A model generated the notes under the pieces. The model saw only the letters and a program-made list of their open reading frames with translations. It did no database searches and was not told the DNA's origin. Made by a program: the position numbers and the translations under genes. This document shows, in pieces, positions 1 through 7,330 of a stretch of DNA of 12,942 nt. Source of the stretch: an uncultured bacterium (GTDB lineage Bacteria; Planctomycetota; Phycisphaerae; Phycisphaerales; UBA1924). Location of the stretch: the NCBI GenBank assembly GCA_938003595.1, contig CALKYH010000214.1, forward strand, positions 1-12,942. Reading direction: 5' to 3'. The first letter of the stretch is position 1, and every line of letters begins with the position of its first letter.

Positions 1-117
1 GGGCTTGTCGACGACGACGAAGCCCGGCGCGGCGAAGACGACGGGGATGGGCTGGTCGGTCTCCGGGGCCGGTTGGCTTAGGATGGGCTGTTTGGATGGA
101 TCGATCGAGTGCGACAC
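1..117 (-). CDS. RluA-family pseudouridine synthase, N-terminal fragment (partial at left edge)
   Basis: The minus-strand frame that reaches the window edge ends in PVVFAAPGFVVVDKP. This resembles the opening strand of RluA/RluD-type pseudouridine synthases (typically ...VLYEDDHLLVVNKPAG...), enzymes that isomerise uridine to pseudouridine in rRNA or tRNA. Only about 39 residues are visible and the catalytic Asp motif (HRLD) lies outside the window, so the family call rests on one motif. I see no ATG in frame. The first plausible start is GTG at 117-115, giving a Pro/Gln-rich leader (SHSIDPSKQPILSQPAPETD); no clear Shine-Dalgarno precedes it, so the start is uncertain. It would be divergent from the propeller gene with only 14 nt between start codons, placing each promoter inside the other gene's 5' end. 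Confidence 0.5.
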   Translation of the reverse strand, partial: MSHSIDPSKQPILSQPAPETDQPIPVVFAAPGFVVVDKP

Positions 118-131
118 TGGAGAGCCACGAT

Positions 132-1376
132 ATGACGAAGCGGACGGCGGGCGTGATCCGGGCGATGGCGGGCCTTGCGTTGGCGGTGGGGGGCGCCGCG
201 GCGGCGCAGGACTCGCCGCTGAGCGCGCATCCGGAGACGGCGCCGAGCGAGAAGCTGCTGTGGCCCGCGGCCGAGTCGGGGACGCTGCGGAACGCGGTGC
301 AGCTGACGCCGCCGTCGCTGTTCCATAAGGCCGGCGAGGCGTACTTCTCGAAGTACGCGCGATGGATCATCTTCCAGGCGATCCCGGCGACGCCGGAGGG
401 GATCGAGCCGGACAAGCACTACTCGATGTACATCGCGCGGCTCAAGCGGGACGAGCACGACAAGGTGATCGGCATGGAGTCGCCGATCGAGATCAGCCCG
501 CCGGGGTCGGCGAACACCTGCGGGTTCTTCGATCCCAAGGTGCCGTTCCGGGTGATCTTCGGCACGACGCGCACGCCGTACGAGGAGCAGGGGGCGCCGG
601 GGTTCCAGCGGGAGAGCTCGACCTACTCGTGGGAGTTCCCCGAGTCGATGGATGTGTGCCGGCGTGTGATCCCCATGCTGCGCGAGGACTTCCTGCCCGG
701 CCTGCCGAAGGAAGTGAACTTCCGCTACGGGAAGGACTCGACCGAGCCGGTGCCGGTCTGGGAGGCGCCGGGCTACGAGGCGGAGTGCGCGTTCCACCCG
801 AGCGGCGAGTTCATCGTCTACACCTGGATGAACCCGGAGACCAAGGACGCAGACATCTACCTGCGCGACCTGTTCGGACGGCGGTCGCTGCCGATGATCA
901 CAGCGGACGGCTACGACGGCGGGCCGTTCTTCTCGCCGGACGGCCGCTCGATCTGCTATCGGTCGGACCGCAAGGGCGACGGGAAACTGCAGATCTTCGT
1001 GGCCGAGCTGGAAGTGGACGGCGCCGGCAAGCCGACCGGGCGCGTGCTGGCGGAGCGCCCAGTGACGGATGACGACAATGTGAACTGGGCGCCGTTCTGG
1101 GACCCGACCGGCGAGTTTCTCGTCTTCACGACCAGCGCCGAGGGGCACAGCAACTACGAGGTGTACTCGGTGCAGGTCCCGCTGGGCGCGAACGCGGGCA
1201 AGAAGCCGAGCGAACTGAAGCGTAAGCGGATCACCCACGGCCCCGGATTCGACGGGCTGCCGGCCTTCAGCGATGACGGCACGCTCATGATGTGGACGAG
1301 CCAGCGCCGGACGGACTCGAACGAGAAGGGCTCGAGCCAGGTGTGGATCGCCGAGACGGTGGACCTGCGGCCGTAA
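132..1376 (+). CDS. Exported PD40/TolB-like beta-propeller protein
   Basis: A 414-residue protein. Residues 1-26 are a signal peptide (MTKRT..., hydrophobic AMAGLALAVGGAAAA, cleavage near AAAAQ). From about residue 215 there are repeated WD40-like/PD40 blades: CAFHPSGEFIVYTW (219-232), PFFSPDGRSICYRSDR (265-280), PFWDPTGEFLVFTTS (321-335) and PAFSDDGTLMMWTSQRR (377-393). These match the P-x-(F/W)-S-x-D-G-x-x-(I/L)-x-(Y/F) pattern of TolB and related periplasmic propellers, which act as binding scaffolds. Residues 40-200 are less repetitive and contain two Cys (130, 176) that could pair outside the cytoplasm. I chose ATG 132 over the in-frame ATG at 96 because GGAGAG (119-124) sits 7 nt upstream and the signal peptide then starts at residue 1. 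The ligand is unknown, and no tol-pal genes are adjacent, so I do not call it TolB itself. Confidence 0.85.
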   Translation: MTKRTAGVIRAMAGLALAVGGAAAAQDSPLSAHPETAPSEKLLWPAAESGTLRNAVQLTPPSLFHKAGEAYFSKYARWIIFQAIPATPEGIEPDKHYSMYIARLKRDEHDKVIGMESPIEISPPGSANTCGFFDPKVPFRVIFGTTRTPYEEQGAPGFQRESSTYSWEFPESMDVCRRVIPMLREDFLPGLPKEVNFRYGKDSTEPVPVWEAPGYEAECAFHPSGEFIVYTWMNPETKDADIYLRDLFGRRSLPMITADGYDGGPFFSPDGRSICYRSDRKGDGKLQIFVAELEVDGAGKPTGRVLAERPVTDDDNVNWAPFWDPTGEFLVFTTSAEGHSNYEVYSVQVPLGANAGKKPSELKRKRITHGPGFDGLPAFSDDGTLMMWTSQRRTDSNEKGSSQVWIAETVDLRP

Positions 1377-1406
1377 GGGCGCTCGGAACAGGGATCAACC
1401 AAAGCA

Positions 1407-1434
1407 ACAACGCCGTCCACGGGGACGGCGTTGT
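1407..1434. terminator. Hairpin between convergent genes, probable bidirectional terminator
   Basis: A perfect 12-bp inverted repeat, ACAACGCCGTCC (1407-1418) and GGACGGCGTTGT (1423-1434), closes a 4-nt loop. It lies between the stops of the propeller gene (1376) and the dockerin/sorting-tail gene (1467), which converge. On the minus strand it is followed by a moderately T-rich run (TTGCTTTGGTTG); on the plus strand the trailing T content is weak. It probably terminates the minus-strand transcript best and the plus-strand one partially. Confidence 0.65.
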
Positions 1435-1466
1435 CATTGGGGATTGTCCTGTTCGGGCGAGGCGGC

Positions 1467-3638
1467 TCAGCGCCGGCGACGCATCGCGGCGCCCAGGAGG
1501 CCGGCGAGCAGCGCCGAGCCGGCCGGGGCGGGGACCGAGTTGACCGGCGCGGAGGTGTTGAAGAACGAGAGGACGCGGTTGAGGTCGGCGAAGCCGATGA
1601 AGCCGTCCTCGGTGACATCGCCCATGGAGGCGCCGCCGTTGGTGTTGAAGTTGGAGACGATGATGTTGAGGTCGGCGAAGTTGATCTGATTGTCGCGGTT
1701 CACATCGGCGGTGTGCCGGACGCCGACGGAGACGCTGGTGGTCGTGACCTCGGAGTACCAGCGCCAATTGACGGCGTCGGTCAGGGCGGGGAGGACGAAG
1801 CTGGAGAAGTCGCCCGTGACTTCGCCGGCGTCGAAGGTCAGGATGGTGAACTTGTCGCCCCAGTCGGGGGCGAAGCTGTTGACGAAGTCCAGGCCGATGT
1901 CCGAGCCGTTGATGGTGGTGGGGGCGGTGATGTTGATCTTGCCGTAGTTCTGGGTCAGGGCGCCGGCGATCTCGACGCGCAGGTCGCCGGTCGACCCGGC
2001 CGTGTCGTAGCCGTTCACAAACCGGATCGTGCCGCCCGGGCCGGCGATGGCGTCGCCGTTGTTCGTCCACGGTCCCGCCGTCCCCGGTTCCACGATAAGC
2101 AGGCCAGCATCGGCGCGGATCTCGCCGTTATTGACGAACGAACTCGTCGAGACGCTCAGGGTGCGTCCCGCGGCCTCGGCGCGGATGAGGCCGTTGTTGG
2201 TCAGGCCGAAGGTGCCGGAGACGGACTGGATGCTGAGGTTGCCGCCGGCGCCGGCGGCGAGGGTGACCGACCCGGCGGCGCCGATGGCGGCGGTGGAGTT
2301 GCTGGACGAGTTGCGGAGGAAGCGCGTGCCGCCGGTCGCGCCCTCGGCGCTCACGGCGTCGCTCAGGACATAGCCGTTCGCCAGGCGGGCCTCGGTGTTG
2401 GAGCCCTGGGCGCGGAAGGCGTCGAAGCGGGTGGACCCGCCGAGGGTGATGAAGGAGTTGGTGGCGGAGGAGATGAGCTCGCCGTTGAAGTCCACATCGG
2501 TGAGGGCGCCGCCCGAGTTGGTGGCCAGGAGCGTGGCGCCGTCGGCGGTGTTGACCGTGCCGCCGGTGATGGTCCCGCCCCGGAGGTTCCAGGAGCCGGT
2601 GGAGTTGTTCAGCGTGAAGGTGTTGCCGGCGTTGTTCATCGCCGCGGCGAGGTCGATCGAGCCGCCGGTGCGGTTGAAGGTCCCGATGCCGGCGGAGGTG
2701 TTCCAGCCGCCGTCGAGGGTGAGCAGGCCGCCGGAGACGGCGATCGTGCCGGCGTTGGTCCAGTTGGTCGCGGTGATCGCGAGCGCGCCGTCGGCGACTT
2801 CCAGAGCCCCGTTGTTGGTGAAGGCGTTGGTCCCGACGCTCAGGGTGCGTCCCGCGGCCTCGGCGCGGATGAGGCCGTTGTTGGTCAGGCCGAAGGTGCC
2901 GGAGACGGACTGGATGCTGAGGTTGCCGCCGGCGCCGGCGGCGAGGGTGACCGACCCGGCGGCGCCGATGGCGGCGGTGGAGTTGCTGGACGAGTTGCGG
3001 AGGAAGCGCGTGCCGCCGGTCGCGCCCTCGGCGCTCACGGCGTCGTCCAGGACATATCCGTTGCTCAGCCGCAGATCGGCGTTGGAGGACTGCAGCCGGG
3101 TCGTGCCGAACCGCGTCGTGCCGCCGACATTCACGAACGAGTTGACGGCGTTGACCAGGATGTCGCCGGTCATCTGGACATTGGTGAGCGTGCCGCCGCT
3201 GGCGGTCGCCTGGAACTGGCCCATGGGGCCGATGGTCCAGGCGCCGCCGTTGATCGTGCCGCCCTGCAGGCGATAGACGCCGTTGGTGATGTCGGCGGAC
3301 TGCGTGGTGAAGGTCCCCGCGGTGTGGGCCAGGAGGGCGTCGGCGGAGTTCAGGGTGAGCGCGTCCACCGTCACCGAGGTATTGAGAGTGACGGTGTACG
3401 CGGCGCCGGTCGCCTCGATGAACGCGTGGTAGTTGTCGGCGCCGTTGTTGGGGGCGGCGGGGTCGGTGGACCAGTTGGAGGCGGTCGCCCAGGTTCCGCT
3501 CGCGGCGGTCAGCCAGTTTGAGTTGACCACGCCCGCCATTGCGGAGGCGGCCCCGAACGAGGCGGCCAGACCCGCGGCGGCGGCGATCCGGCCGGCGCGA
3601 GAGGACAGCGCGGAGCGGGTGGCAGGGGTGTACGCCAT
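1467..3638 (-). CDS. Large secreted adhesin-like protein with dockerin-type repeats and PEP-CTERM-like sorting tail
   Basis: A 723-residue exported protein. Residues 1-35 are a signal peptide (SSRAGRIAAAAGLAASFGAASAMA, cleavage AMA|G). The body (36-640) is rich in Gly, Asn, Thr and Ser, with repeated short strands such as FTNNGALEV, WTNAGTIAV and FVNNGEIRA, typical of right-handed beta-helix or autotransporter-like passengers. Residues about 199-268 and 427-496 are an identical 70-residue block, inside a longer 228-residue period. Residues 645-693 hold two dockerin type I-like Ca-binding loops (DVNRDNQINFADLN, then GDVTEDGFIGFADLN). The C-terminus (702-723) is VPAPAGSALLAG followed by a hydrophobic stretch and MRRRR, the tripartite layout of PEP-CTERM/exosortase substrates, here with VPAPAG as the motif. 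No exosortase gene is in the window. The start at 3638 is preferred because GAAAGAGAG (3656-3648) is 9 nt upstream; ATG 3647 is in frame but abuts the ribosome site. Surface or matrix role inferred. Confidence 0.88.
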   Translation of the reverse strand: MAYTPATRSALSSRAGRIAAAAGLAASFGAASAMAGVVNSNWLTAASGTWATASNWSTDPAAPNNGADNYHAFIEATGAAYTVTLNTSVTVDALTLNSADALLAHTAGTFTTQSADITNGVYRLQGGTINGGAWTIGPMGQFQATASGGTLTNVQMTGDILVNAVNSFVNVGGTTRFGTTRLQSSNADLRLSNGYVLDDAVSAEGATGGTRFLRNSSSNSTAAIGAAGSVTLAAGAGGNLSIQSVSGTFGLTNNGLIRAEAAGRTLSVGTNAFTNNGALEVADGALAITATNWTNAGTIAVSGGLLTLDGGWNTSAGIGTFNRTGGSIDLAAAMNNAGNTFTLNNSTGSWNLRGGTITGGTVNTADGATLLATNSGGALTDVDFNGELISSATNSFITLGGSTRFDAFRAQGSNTEARLANGYVLSDAVSAEGATGGTRFLRNSSSNSTAAIGAAGSVTLAAGAGGNLSIQSVSGTFGLTNNGLIRAEAAGRTLSVSTSSFVNNGEIRADAGLLIVEPGTAGPWTNNGDAIAGPGGTIRFVNGYDTAGSTGDLRVEIAGALTQNYGKINITAPTTINGSDIGLDFVNSFAPDWGDKFTILTFDAGEVTGDFSSFVLPALTDAVNWRWYSEVTTTSVSVGVRHTADVNRDNQINFADLNIIVSNFNTNGGASMGDVTEDGFIGFADLNRVLSFFNTSAPVNSVPAPAGSALLAGLLGAAMRRRR
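2151..2361. repeat. 211-bp perfect direct repeat, copy 1
   Basis: This stretch is identical base for base, including wobble positions, to 2835-3045 (offset 684 bp, a multiple of 3). Similarity continues with scattered mismatches past 2361 (CGCTCAGGACATAG versus CGTCCAGGACATAT). It encodes residues of about 427-496 of the dockerin/sorting-tail protein, including the strand-rich block SVTLAAGAGGNLSIQSVSG. Confidence 0.95.
2835..3045. repeat. 211-bp perfect direct repeat, copy 2
   Basis: The second copy of the 2151-2361 sequence encodes residues of about 199-268 of the same protein. The flanking protein sequence on both sides is clearly related but diverged (SFVNVGGTTRFGTTRLQSSN here versus SFITLGGSTRFDAFRAQGSN in the other copy). 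Only the core is identical. Confidence 0.95.
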
Positions 3639-3752
3639 GGGGATCATCTCTCTTTCGGTGCCGGGCCTTGGCGCGTCTAGAGACTGCCTCGGAACGGGGT
3701 TCCTGTGCGTGCTGCGATGGCCCCGCAACCTGTGCCGTTGCAGGGGTGACCG

Positions 3753-3781
3753 AATATCCCGTATCCCCCGAACGAGGTCAA
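3753..3781 (-). promoter_or_regulatory. Candidate sigma70-type promoter for the dockerin/sorting-tail gene
   Basis: Reading the minus strand, TTGACC (3781-3776) is followed by a 17-nt spacer and GATATT (3758-3753). The -35 box matches 5 of 6 consensus bases and the -10 box 4 of 6, with an A/T-rich CTATTTTCC just upstream. Transcription would start near 3746, giving a leader of about 108 nt before ATG 3638. It lies in the 221-nt gap between two divergent genes. I found no comparably good box for the plus-strand transporter. Confidence 0.4.
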
Positions 3782-3859
3782 GGAAAATAGGGCCATGAGA
3801 GCCAGAATCCGCGGCCCGGGGGCGCTCCGTCCGGTCGGCGGTCGGGTAGTCTCTTGCCC

Positions 3860-5257
3860 ATGCTTCCAAGGTTCGGAGCACGGATCGCGGCGATCTTCCG
3901 GGCGACGGCGCCGGACCCCTTTGTGGTCGCGATCCTGCTGACCGTCTTCACCTTCGGCGCCGCGTGGTGGAGGGTGGGCCTCGGCGGGTCCGGAGGGGCG
4001 CCGGGCTGGCGTGAAGTTCTCAACATGTGGCAGGCGCCGGATGGGTTCTGGTCGCTGCTTGGGTTCGGCATGCAGATGTGCCTGATCTTGGTCACCGGCC
4101 ATGCCCTGGCGAGCAGCCCGCCGGTGGCGCGCCTGCTGCGGCATGTCAGCGCGGCGCCGCGGACCGGGCGGGGCGCGGTGGCGATGGTCTCGGCGATGGC
4201 GATCGGATTCGGCCTGATCAACTGGGGTCTGGGGCTGATCGTCGGGGCGATCCTGGCGCGGGATGTAGCGAAGCAGATGCGGGCCAAGGGCGTCGTGGTG
4301 TCCGGGTCGCTGCTCGCGGCGGCGGGTTACACGGGGATGATGACCTGGCACGGCGGGTTATCGGGTTCGGCGCCGCTGGACGCCGCGGACCCGGCTGCGC
4401 TGGCGGCCCGAGTCGGACCCGAGCTGGCGGCGTCCGTCGGCGGGCGCGTGCCCCTGAGCGAGACGATCTGGACCCCGCTGAACGGCGTGACCACGCTGGG
4501 GTTGTGGGTGATCGTGCCGGCGATCCTGGCGTGCATGTGCCCGGCGGGCGGGGCGACGGCGCCCTTGGCGACCGCGGCGTCCACGCCGGGGCCGCGCGAA
4601 GGCGCGCCGGACGACGGCGGCCCGGGGCGCGTGCCCGCGTTCCTGGAGCGCAGCCCGCTGGTGGTGTGGCTGCTGGCGCTGCCGATGGCGGTATGGCTCG
4701 CGGGCGAGTTCGGCGCCAAGGGGCTGGGCGCGCTGAGCCTGAACACGGCGAACCTGGCGTTCCTCGCGGCGGGGCTGGTCCTGCACGGGTCGGCGACGCG
4801 CTACGCCTCGGCGATCGAGGACGCGGCGCGCGGTTGCGCGGGGATTGTGCTGCAGTTCCCGCTGTACGCGGGGATCATCGGGATGATGAAGGGCAGCGGG
4901 CTCGCGGCGAGCGTGTCGGAGTGGTTCGTGCGCGCCTCGGGCGGGGGCGACGCGGGGCTGAGCGTGATGATGTTCTTCTCGGCGGGGCTCGTGAACATGT
5001 TCGTGCCCAGCGGGGGCGGGCAGTGGGCGGTGCAGGGGCCGATCGCGCTGGGCGCCGCGGCGGAGGCGGGGGTCTCGCCGGGGAAGGTCGTGATGGCGGT
5101 GGCCTATGGCGATCAGTTGACGAACATGCTGCAGCCGTTCTGGGCGTTGCCCCTTCTGGCGATCACGGGGGAGCGCGCCAGGGACATCGTGGGGTACACG
5201 GCGATCGCGATGGCGGCGGGCGGGGCGTGGATCGTGCTGTGCCTGGCTATCCTGTAG
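3860..5257 (+). CDS. atoE: Short-chain fatty acid transporter, AtoE family
   Basis: A 465-residue polytopic inner-membrane protein. Family landmarks are easy to see: LPDPL-like start APDPFVVAILLTVFTF (17-32), DGFWSLLGFGMQMCLILVTGHALASS (61-86), INWGLGLIVGAILARDVAK (120-138), NTANLAFLAAGLVLHG (295-310), QFPLYAGIIGMMKGSGL (332-348), FVPSGGGQWAVQGPI (381-395) and QPFWALPLLAITG (425-437). These track E. coli AtoE closely, and length agrees (AtoE is 440). The variable, Pro/Gly-rich cytoplasmic loop at about 228-262 accounts for the extra length. Its role is uptake (proton-coupled in the known family) of butyrate/acetoacetate-type acids. An in-frame TTG lies 6 nt upstream; ATG 3860 is the simpler start, with no strong Shine-Dalgarno for either. 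It heads an operon: GH57 begins 35 nt after its stop. No acyl-CoA transferase (atoDA) or thiolase (atoB) is adjacent, so the exact substrate is inferred from family. Confidence 0.92.
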   Translation: MLPRFGARIAAIFRATAPDPFVVAILLTVFTFGAAWWRVGLGGSGGAPGWREVLNMWQAPDGFWSLLGFGMQMCLILVTGHALASSPPVARLLRHVSAAPRTGRGAVAMVSAMAIGFGLINWGLGLIVGAILARDVAKQMRAKGVVVSGSLLAAAGYTGMMTWHGGLSGSAPLDAADPAALAARVGPELAASVGGRVPLSETIWTPLNGVTTLGLWVIVPAILACMCPAGGATAPLATAASTPGPREGAPDDGGPGRVPAFLERSPLVVWLLALPMAVWLAGEFGAKGLGALSLNTANLAFLAAGLVLHGSATRYASAIEDAARGCAGIVLQFPLYAGIIGMMKGSGLAASVSEWFVRASGGGDAGLSVMMFFSAGLVNMFVPSGGGQWAVQGPIALGAAAEAGVSPGKVVMAVAYGDQLTNMLQPFWALPLLAITGERARDIVGYTAIAMAAGGAWIVLCLAIL

Positions 5258-5292
5258 CGACGGCGCCGCAGCGCCGGGGAAGGCAAGGGCGG

Positions 5293-6576
5293 ATGGCTTC
5301 GATCGTTTTCTATTTCCAGGTGCACCAGCCGTACCGTCTCAAGCGGTACACGGTGTTCGAGGACCATCCGTTCTACTTCGCGGACGACAAGAACGCGGAG
5401 ATCTGCCGCAAGGTCGCGAGCAAGTGCTATCTGCCTGCGACGAAGCTGATCCTGGACCTGGTGCGCCGGCACAAGGGCAACTTCAAGGTCTCGTACTCGA
5501 TCACCGGCGTGGCGCTGGACCAGCTCGAGGCCTGGTCGCCCGAGGTCCTCGATGTGTTCAAGGCGCTGGCGGACACCGGCTGCTGCGAGTTCATGGCCGA
5601 GACCTACCACCACTCGCTCTCGTTCCTGTACTCGAGGCAGGAGTTCGTGGAGCAGGTGGACCTGCACACCCGGCGCATCCGCGAGCTGTTCGGCCAGACG
5701 CCGACGGTGTTCCGCAACACCGAGCTGATCTACTCCAACGAGCTGGCGGCGTTCCTCCAGACGCTGCGCGACGGCCAGGGCAAGCCGCGCTTCAAGGGCG
5801 TGTGCTGCGAGGGCGTGGACTGGCTGCTGCACGGGCGCTCGCCCAACTTCGTGTACGCGCCGCCGGGCGGGGGCCCGGGCGCCCACGGCGGGCCCTTCGC
5901 GCTGCTGCTGAAGAACTACCGGCTGTCCGACGATGTGGCGTTCCGCTTCAGCAACCGGGGCTGGTCGGAGTGGCCGCTGTCGGCGGAGAAGTTCGCCCGC
6001 TGGGTGAACGAGATCAACGGCAATGGCTATCTCTGCAACCTGTTCATGGACTACGAGACCTTCGGCGAGCACCAGTGGGCGGAGACCGGCGTCTTCAAGT
6101 TCCTGGAGGCGCTGCCGGAGAAGGTCTTCGATGTGAACCCGGGCCAGAACCATTTCAACACGGTGAGCGAGGCCATCGAGCGCTTCCCGCCGCAGGGCGT
6201 GTACGAGGCGCCGAACCTGATCTCGTGGGCGGACACCGAGCGCGACCTGTCGGCCTGGCGGGGCAACCCGATGCAGGACTCGGCGCTGGCGGAGGTCTAC
6301 AAGCTCGAGGCGGGCATCCGCCGGCGCGTGCAGGAGGCGATCGCCAGCGACGATCAGGGCGAGATCGAGTCGGCCGGGCACCTGATCAACGACTGGCGCA
6401 AGCTCACGACCTCGGACCACTTCTACTACATGTGCACGAAGTACTTCGCCGACGGCGATGTGCACAAGTACTTCAACCCGTACGACTCGCCGTACGACTC
6501 CTACATCAACTTCATGAATGTGCTCGACAATGTGCGCGAGCGGCTGGAGGGCGTCTCCGCAGGAGCCGCGCGATGA
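5293..6576 (+). CDS. Glycoside hydrolase family 57 (alpha-amylase-like)
   Basis: A 427-residue retaining alpha-glucan hydrolase or glucanotransferase with no signal peptide, so cytoplasmic. The GH57 conserved regions appear in order: HQP (11-13), AETYHHS (102-108), FRNTELIY (140-147) with E144 as the expected nucleophile, MDYETFGEH (252-260) with D253 as the expected acid/base, and SWADTERDLSAWRGN (311-325). The spacing fits the short, single-domain GH57 alpha-amylase subfamily (MJ1611-like), not the longer 4-alpha-glucanotransferases or branching enzymes. ATG 5293 is the start: the HQP region must be near the N-terminus, and GGGGAAGG (5276-5283) lies 9 nt upstream. Its stop TGA overlaps the ATG of the DinB gene, suggesting translational coupling. 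Likely substrate is intracellular alpha-glucan (glycogen or maltodextrin); specificity within GH57 cannot be read from sequence alone. Confidence 0.9.
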   Translation: MASIVFYFQVHQPYRLKRYTVFEDHPFYFADDKNAEICRKVASKCYLPATKLILDLVRRHKGNFKVSYSITGVALDQLEAWSPEVLDVFKALADTGCCEFMAETYHHSLSFLYSRQEFVEQVDLHTRRIRELFGQTPTVFRNTELIYSNELAAFLQTLRDGQGKPRFKGVCCEGVDWLLHGRSPNFVYAPPGGGPGAHGGPFALLLKNYRLSDDVAFRFSNRGWSEWPLSAEKFARWVNEINGNGYLCNLFMDYETFGEHQWAETGVFKFLEALPEKVFDVNPGQNHFNTVSEAIERFPPQGVYEAPNLISWADTERDLSAWRGNPMQDSALAEVYKLEAGIRRRVQEAIASDDQGEIESAGHLINDWRKLTTSDHFYYMCTKYFADGDVHKYFNPYDSPYDSYINFMNVLDNVRERLEGVSAGAAR

Positions 6577-7070
6577 GCCCGATCCACCAGGCCGGGCCCG
6601 GCGAGCCGCTGGTCAGCCACTACCGGCGGCTGTTCGACTACGACCGCGACGCCACGGCGAGGGTGATCGAGGCGCTGCGGGCCGCCGGCAAGCCGCCGCA
6701 GAAGGCGATCGATCGTCTGGGGCACATCGTCGCGGCGTCGGAGGTGTGGCTGAGCCGCGTCGATCGCGAGGCGCCCGCGCCGGACGAGCTGTTCCCGCGA
6801 TGGGGTCTGGGCGAGTGCGAGGAGCGCGCCGAGGCGGTGGGCCTGGCGTGGCGCGAGCGCATCGGCGGCTGGGTGGACACGAGGCTGCACCAGCCGGTGC
6901 GCTACACCTCGACGGAGGGCGTCGCGTACCAGTCGCGCCTGCACGAGATCCTGACGCATGTGGTGAATCACGCGACCTACCACCGCGGGCAGATCGCGGT
7001 GGACCTGCGCGGCGTCGGGCGCGAGGCGCCCTCGACGGACTACATCGCGCTGACGCGCCGGCCCGATTGA
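6573..7070 (+). CDS. DinB-fold putative metal-dependent protein
   Basis: A 165-residue cytoplasmic four-helix-bundle protein of the DinB/YfiT superfamily. The three metal-binding His are in place: H51 (RLGHIVAASEVWL), then H133 and H137 in LTHVVNHATYHRGQIAVDLR, the family's C-terminal signature. Helix 1 carries the usual HYRRLFDYDRDATARVIEAL pattern. Relatives include thiol (bacillithiol/mycothiol)-dependent transferases and many proteins of unknown role; despite the name, DNA-damage induction is not shown here. ATG 6573 overlaps the GH57 stop (ATGA) and is preceded by AGGAG (6561-6565) at 7 nt. It is the last gene of the transporter/GH57 operon. I see no clear plus-strand terminator after it before the opposing gene begins. 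Confidence 0.85.
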   Translation: MSPIHQAGPGEPLVSHYRRLFDYDRDATARVIEALRAAGKPPQKAIDRLGHIVAASEVWLSRVDREAPAPDELFPRWGLGECEERAEAVGLAWRERIGGWVDTRLHQPVRYTSTEGVAYQSRLHEILTHVVNHATYHRGQIAVDLRGVGREAPSTDYIALTRRPD

Positions 7071-7092
7071 GCCGACGAAGTTCTCGACGATC

Positions 7093-7142
7093 AAAAAAGC
7101 GCAGGCCCCCGGCGGTCTCCTCCCGTCCGCCGAAAGCTGCGC
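7093..7142 (-). terminator. Intrinsic terminator for the minus strand, two-tier stem plus T6
   Basis: On the minus strand GCGCAG (7142-7137) pairs with CTGCGC (7104-7099), enclosing an inner stem CGGCGG (7132-7127) with CCGCCG (7115-7110) and an 11-nt loop. It is followed at once by TTTTTT (7098-7093). This is the best Rho-independent terminator in the window. It lies 188 nt beyond the stop of the FG-GAP gene (7331) and just downstream of the convergent DinB gene. Confidence 0.7.
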
Positions 7143-7330
7143 CTGTCGCCTCGGACCGTCGGCGAGGGCTTGTCGCCTCCGGCGCCGGTGCGAGGAACAA
7201 AGGGGTGAAGAGCCGTGGTCCGCGGCCGCCGCCGCGCCCTGCCCGAAGTGAACAGGAGCAGCGTACGACTCCCGCGCGTCGGCACAAGGGCGAACGCGCA
7301 AGGGATCGGCCAATTCGGACCGGGGCGGCT

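Noticed and set aside
45..90. 10-bp direct repeat GGATGGGCTG at 45-54 and 81-90
   Set aside because: It is short, GC-rich and lies in a probable coding fragment; chance is sufficient.
1431..3521. Long plus-strand open frame rich in Gly/Ala/Val/Asp opposite the dockerin/sorting-tail gene
   Set aside because: It is the antisense of a GC-rich gene with strong third-position bias. It is low complexity, has no recognisable domain, and repeats the same peptide twice only because the real gene does.
3677..3680. CTAG also appears only once in the window
   Set aside because: CTAG scarcity is widespread in bacteria and here follows from codon use (rare CTA and NCT codons, TAG stop). ACGT is different because it would arise from favoured codon pairs.
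7091..7285. Small minus-strand open frame in the gap after DinB
   Set aside because: Its Arg/Thr/Pro-rich product has no recognisable motif, and it runs through the terminator stem and T-tract, so it is unlikely to be a gene.
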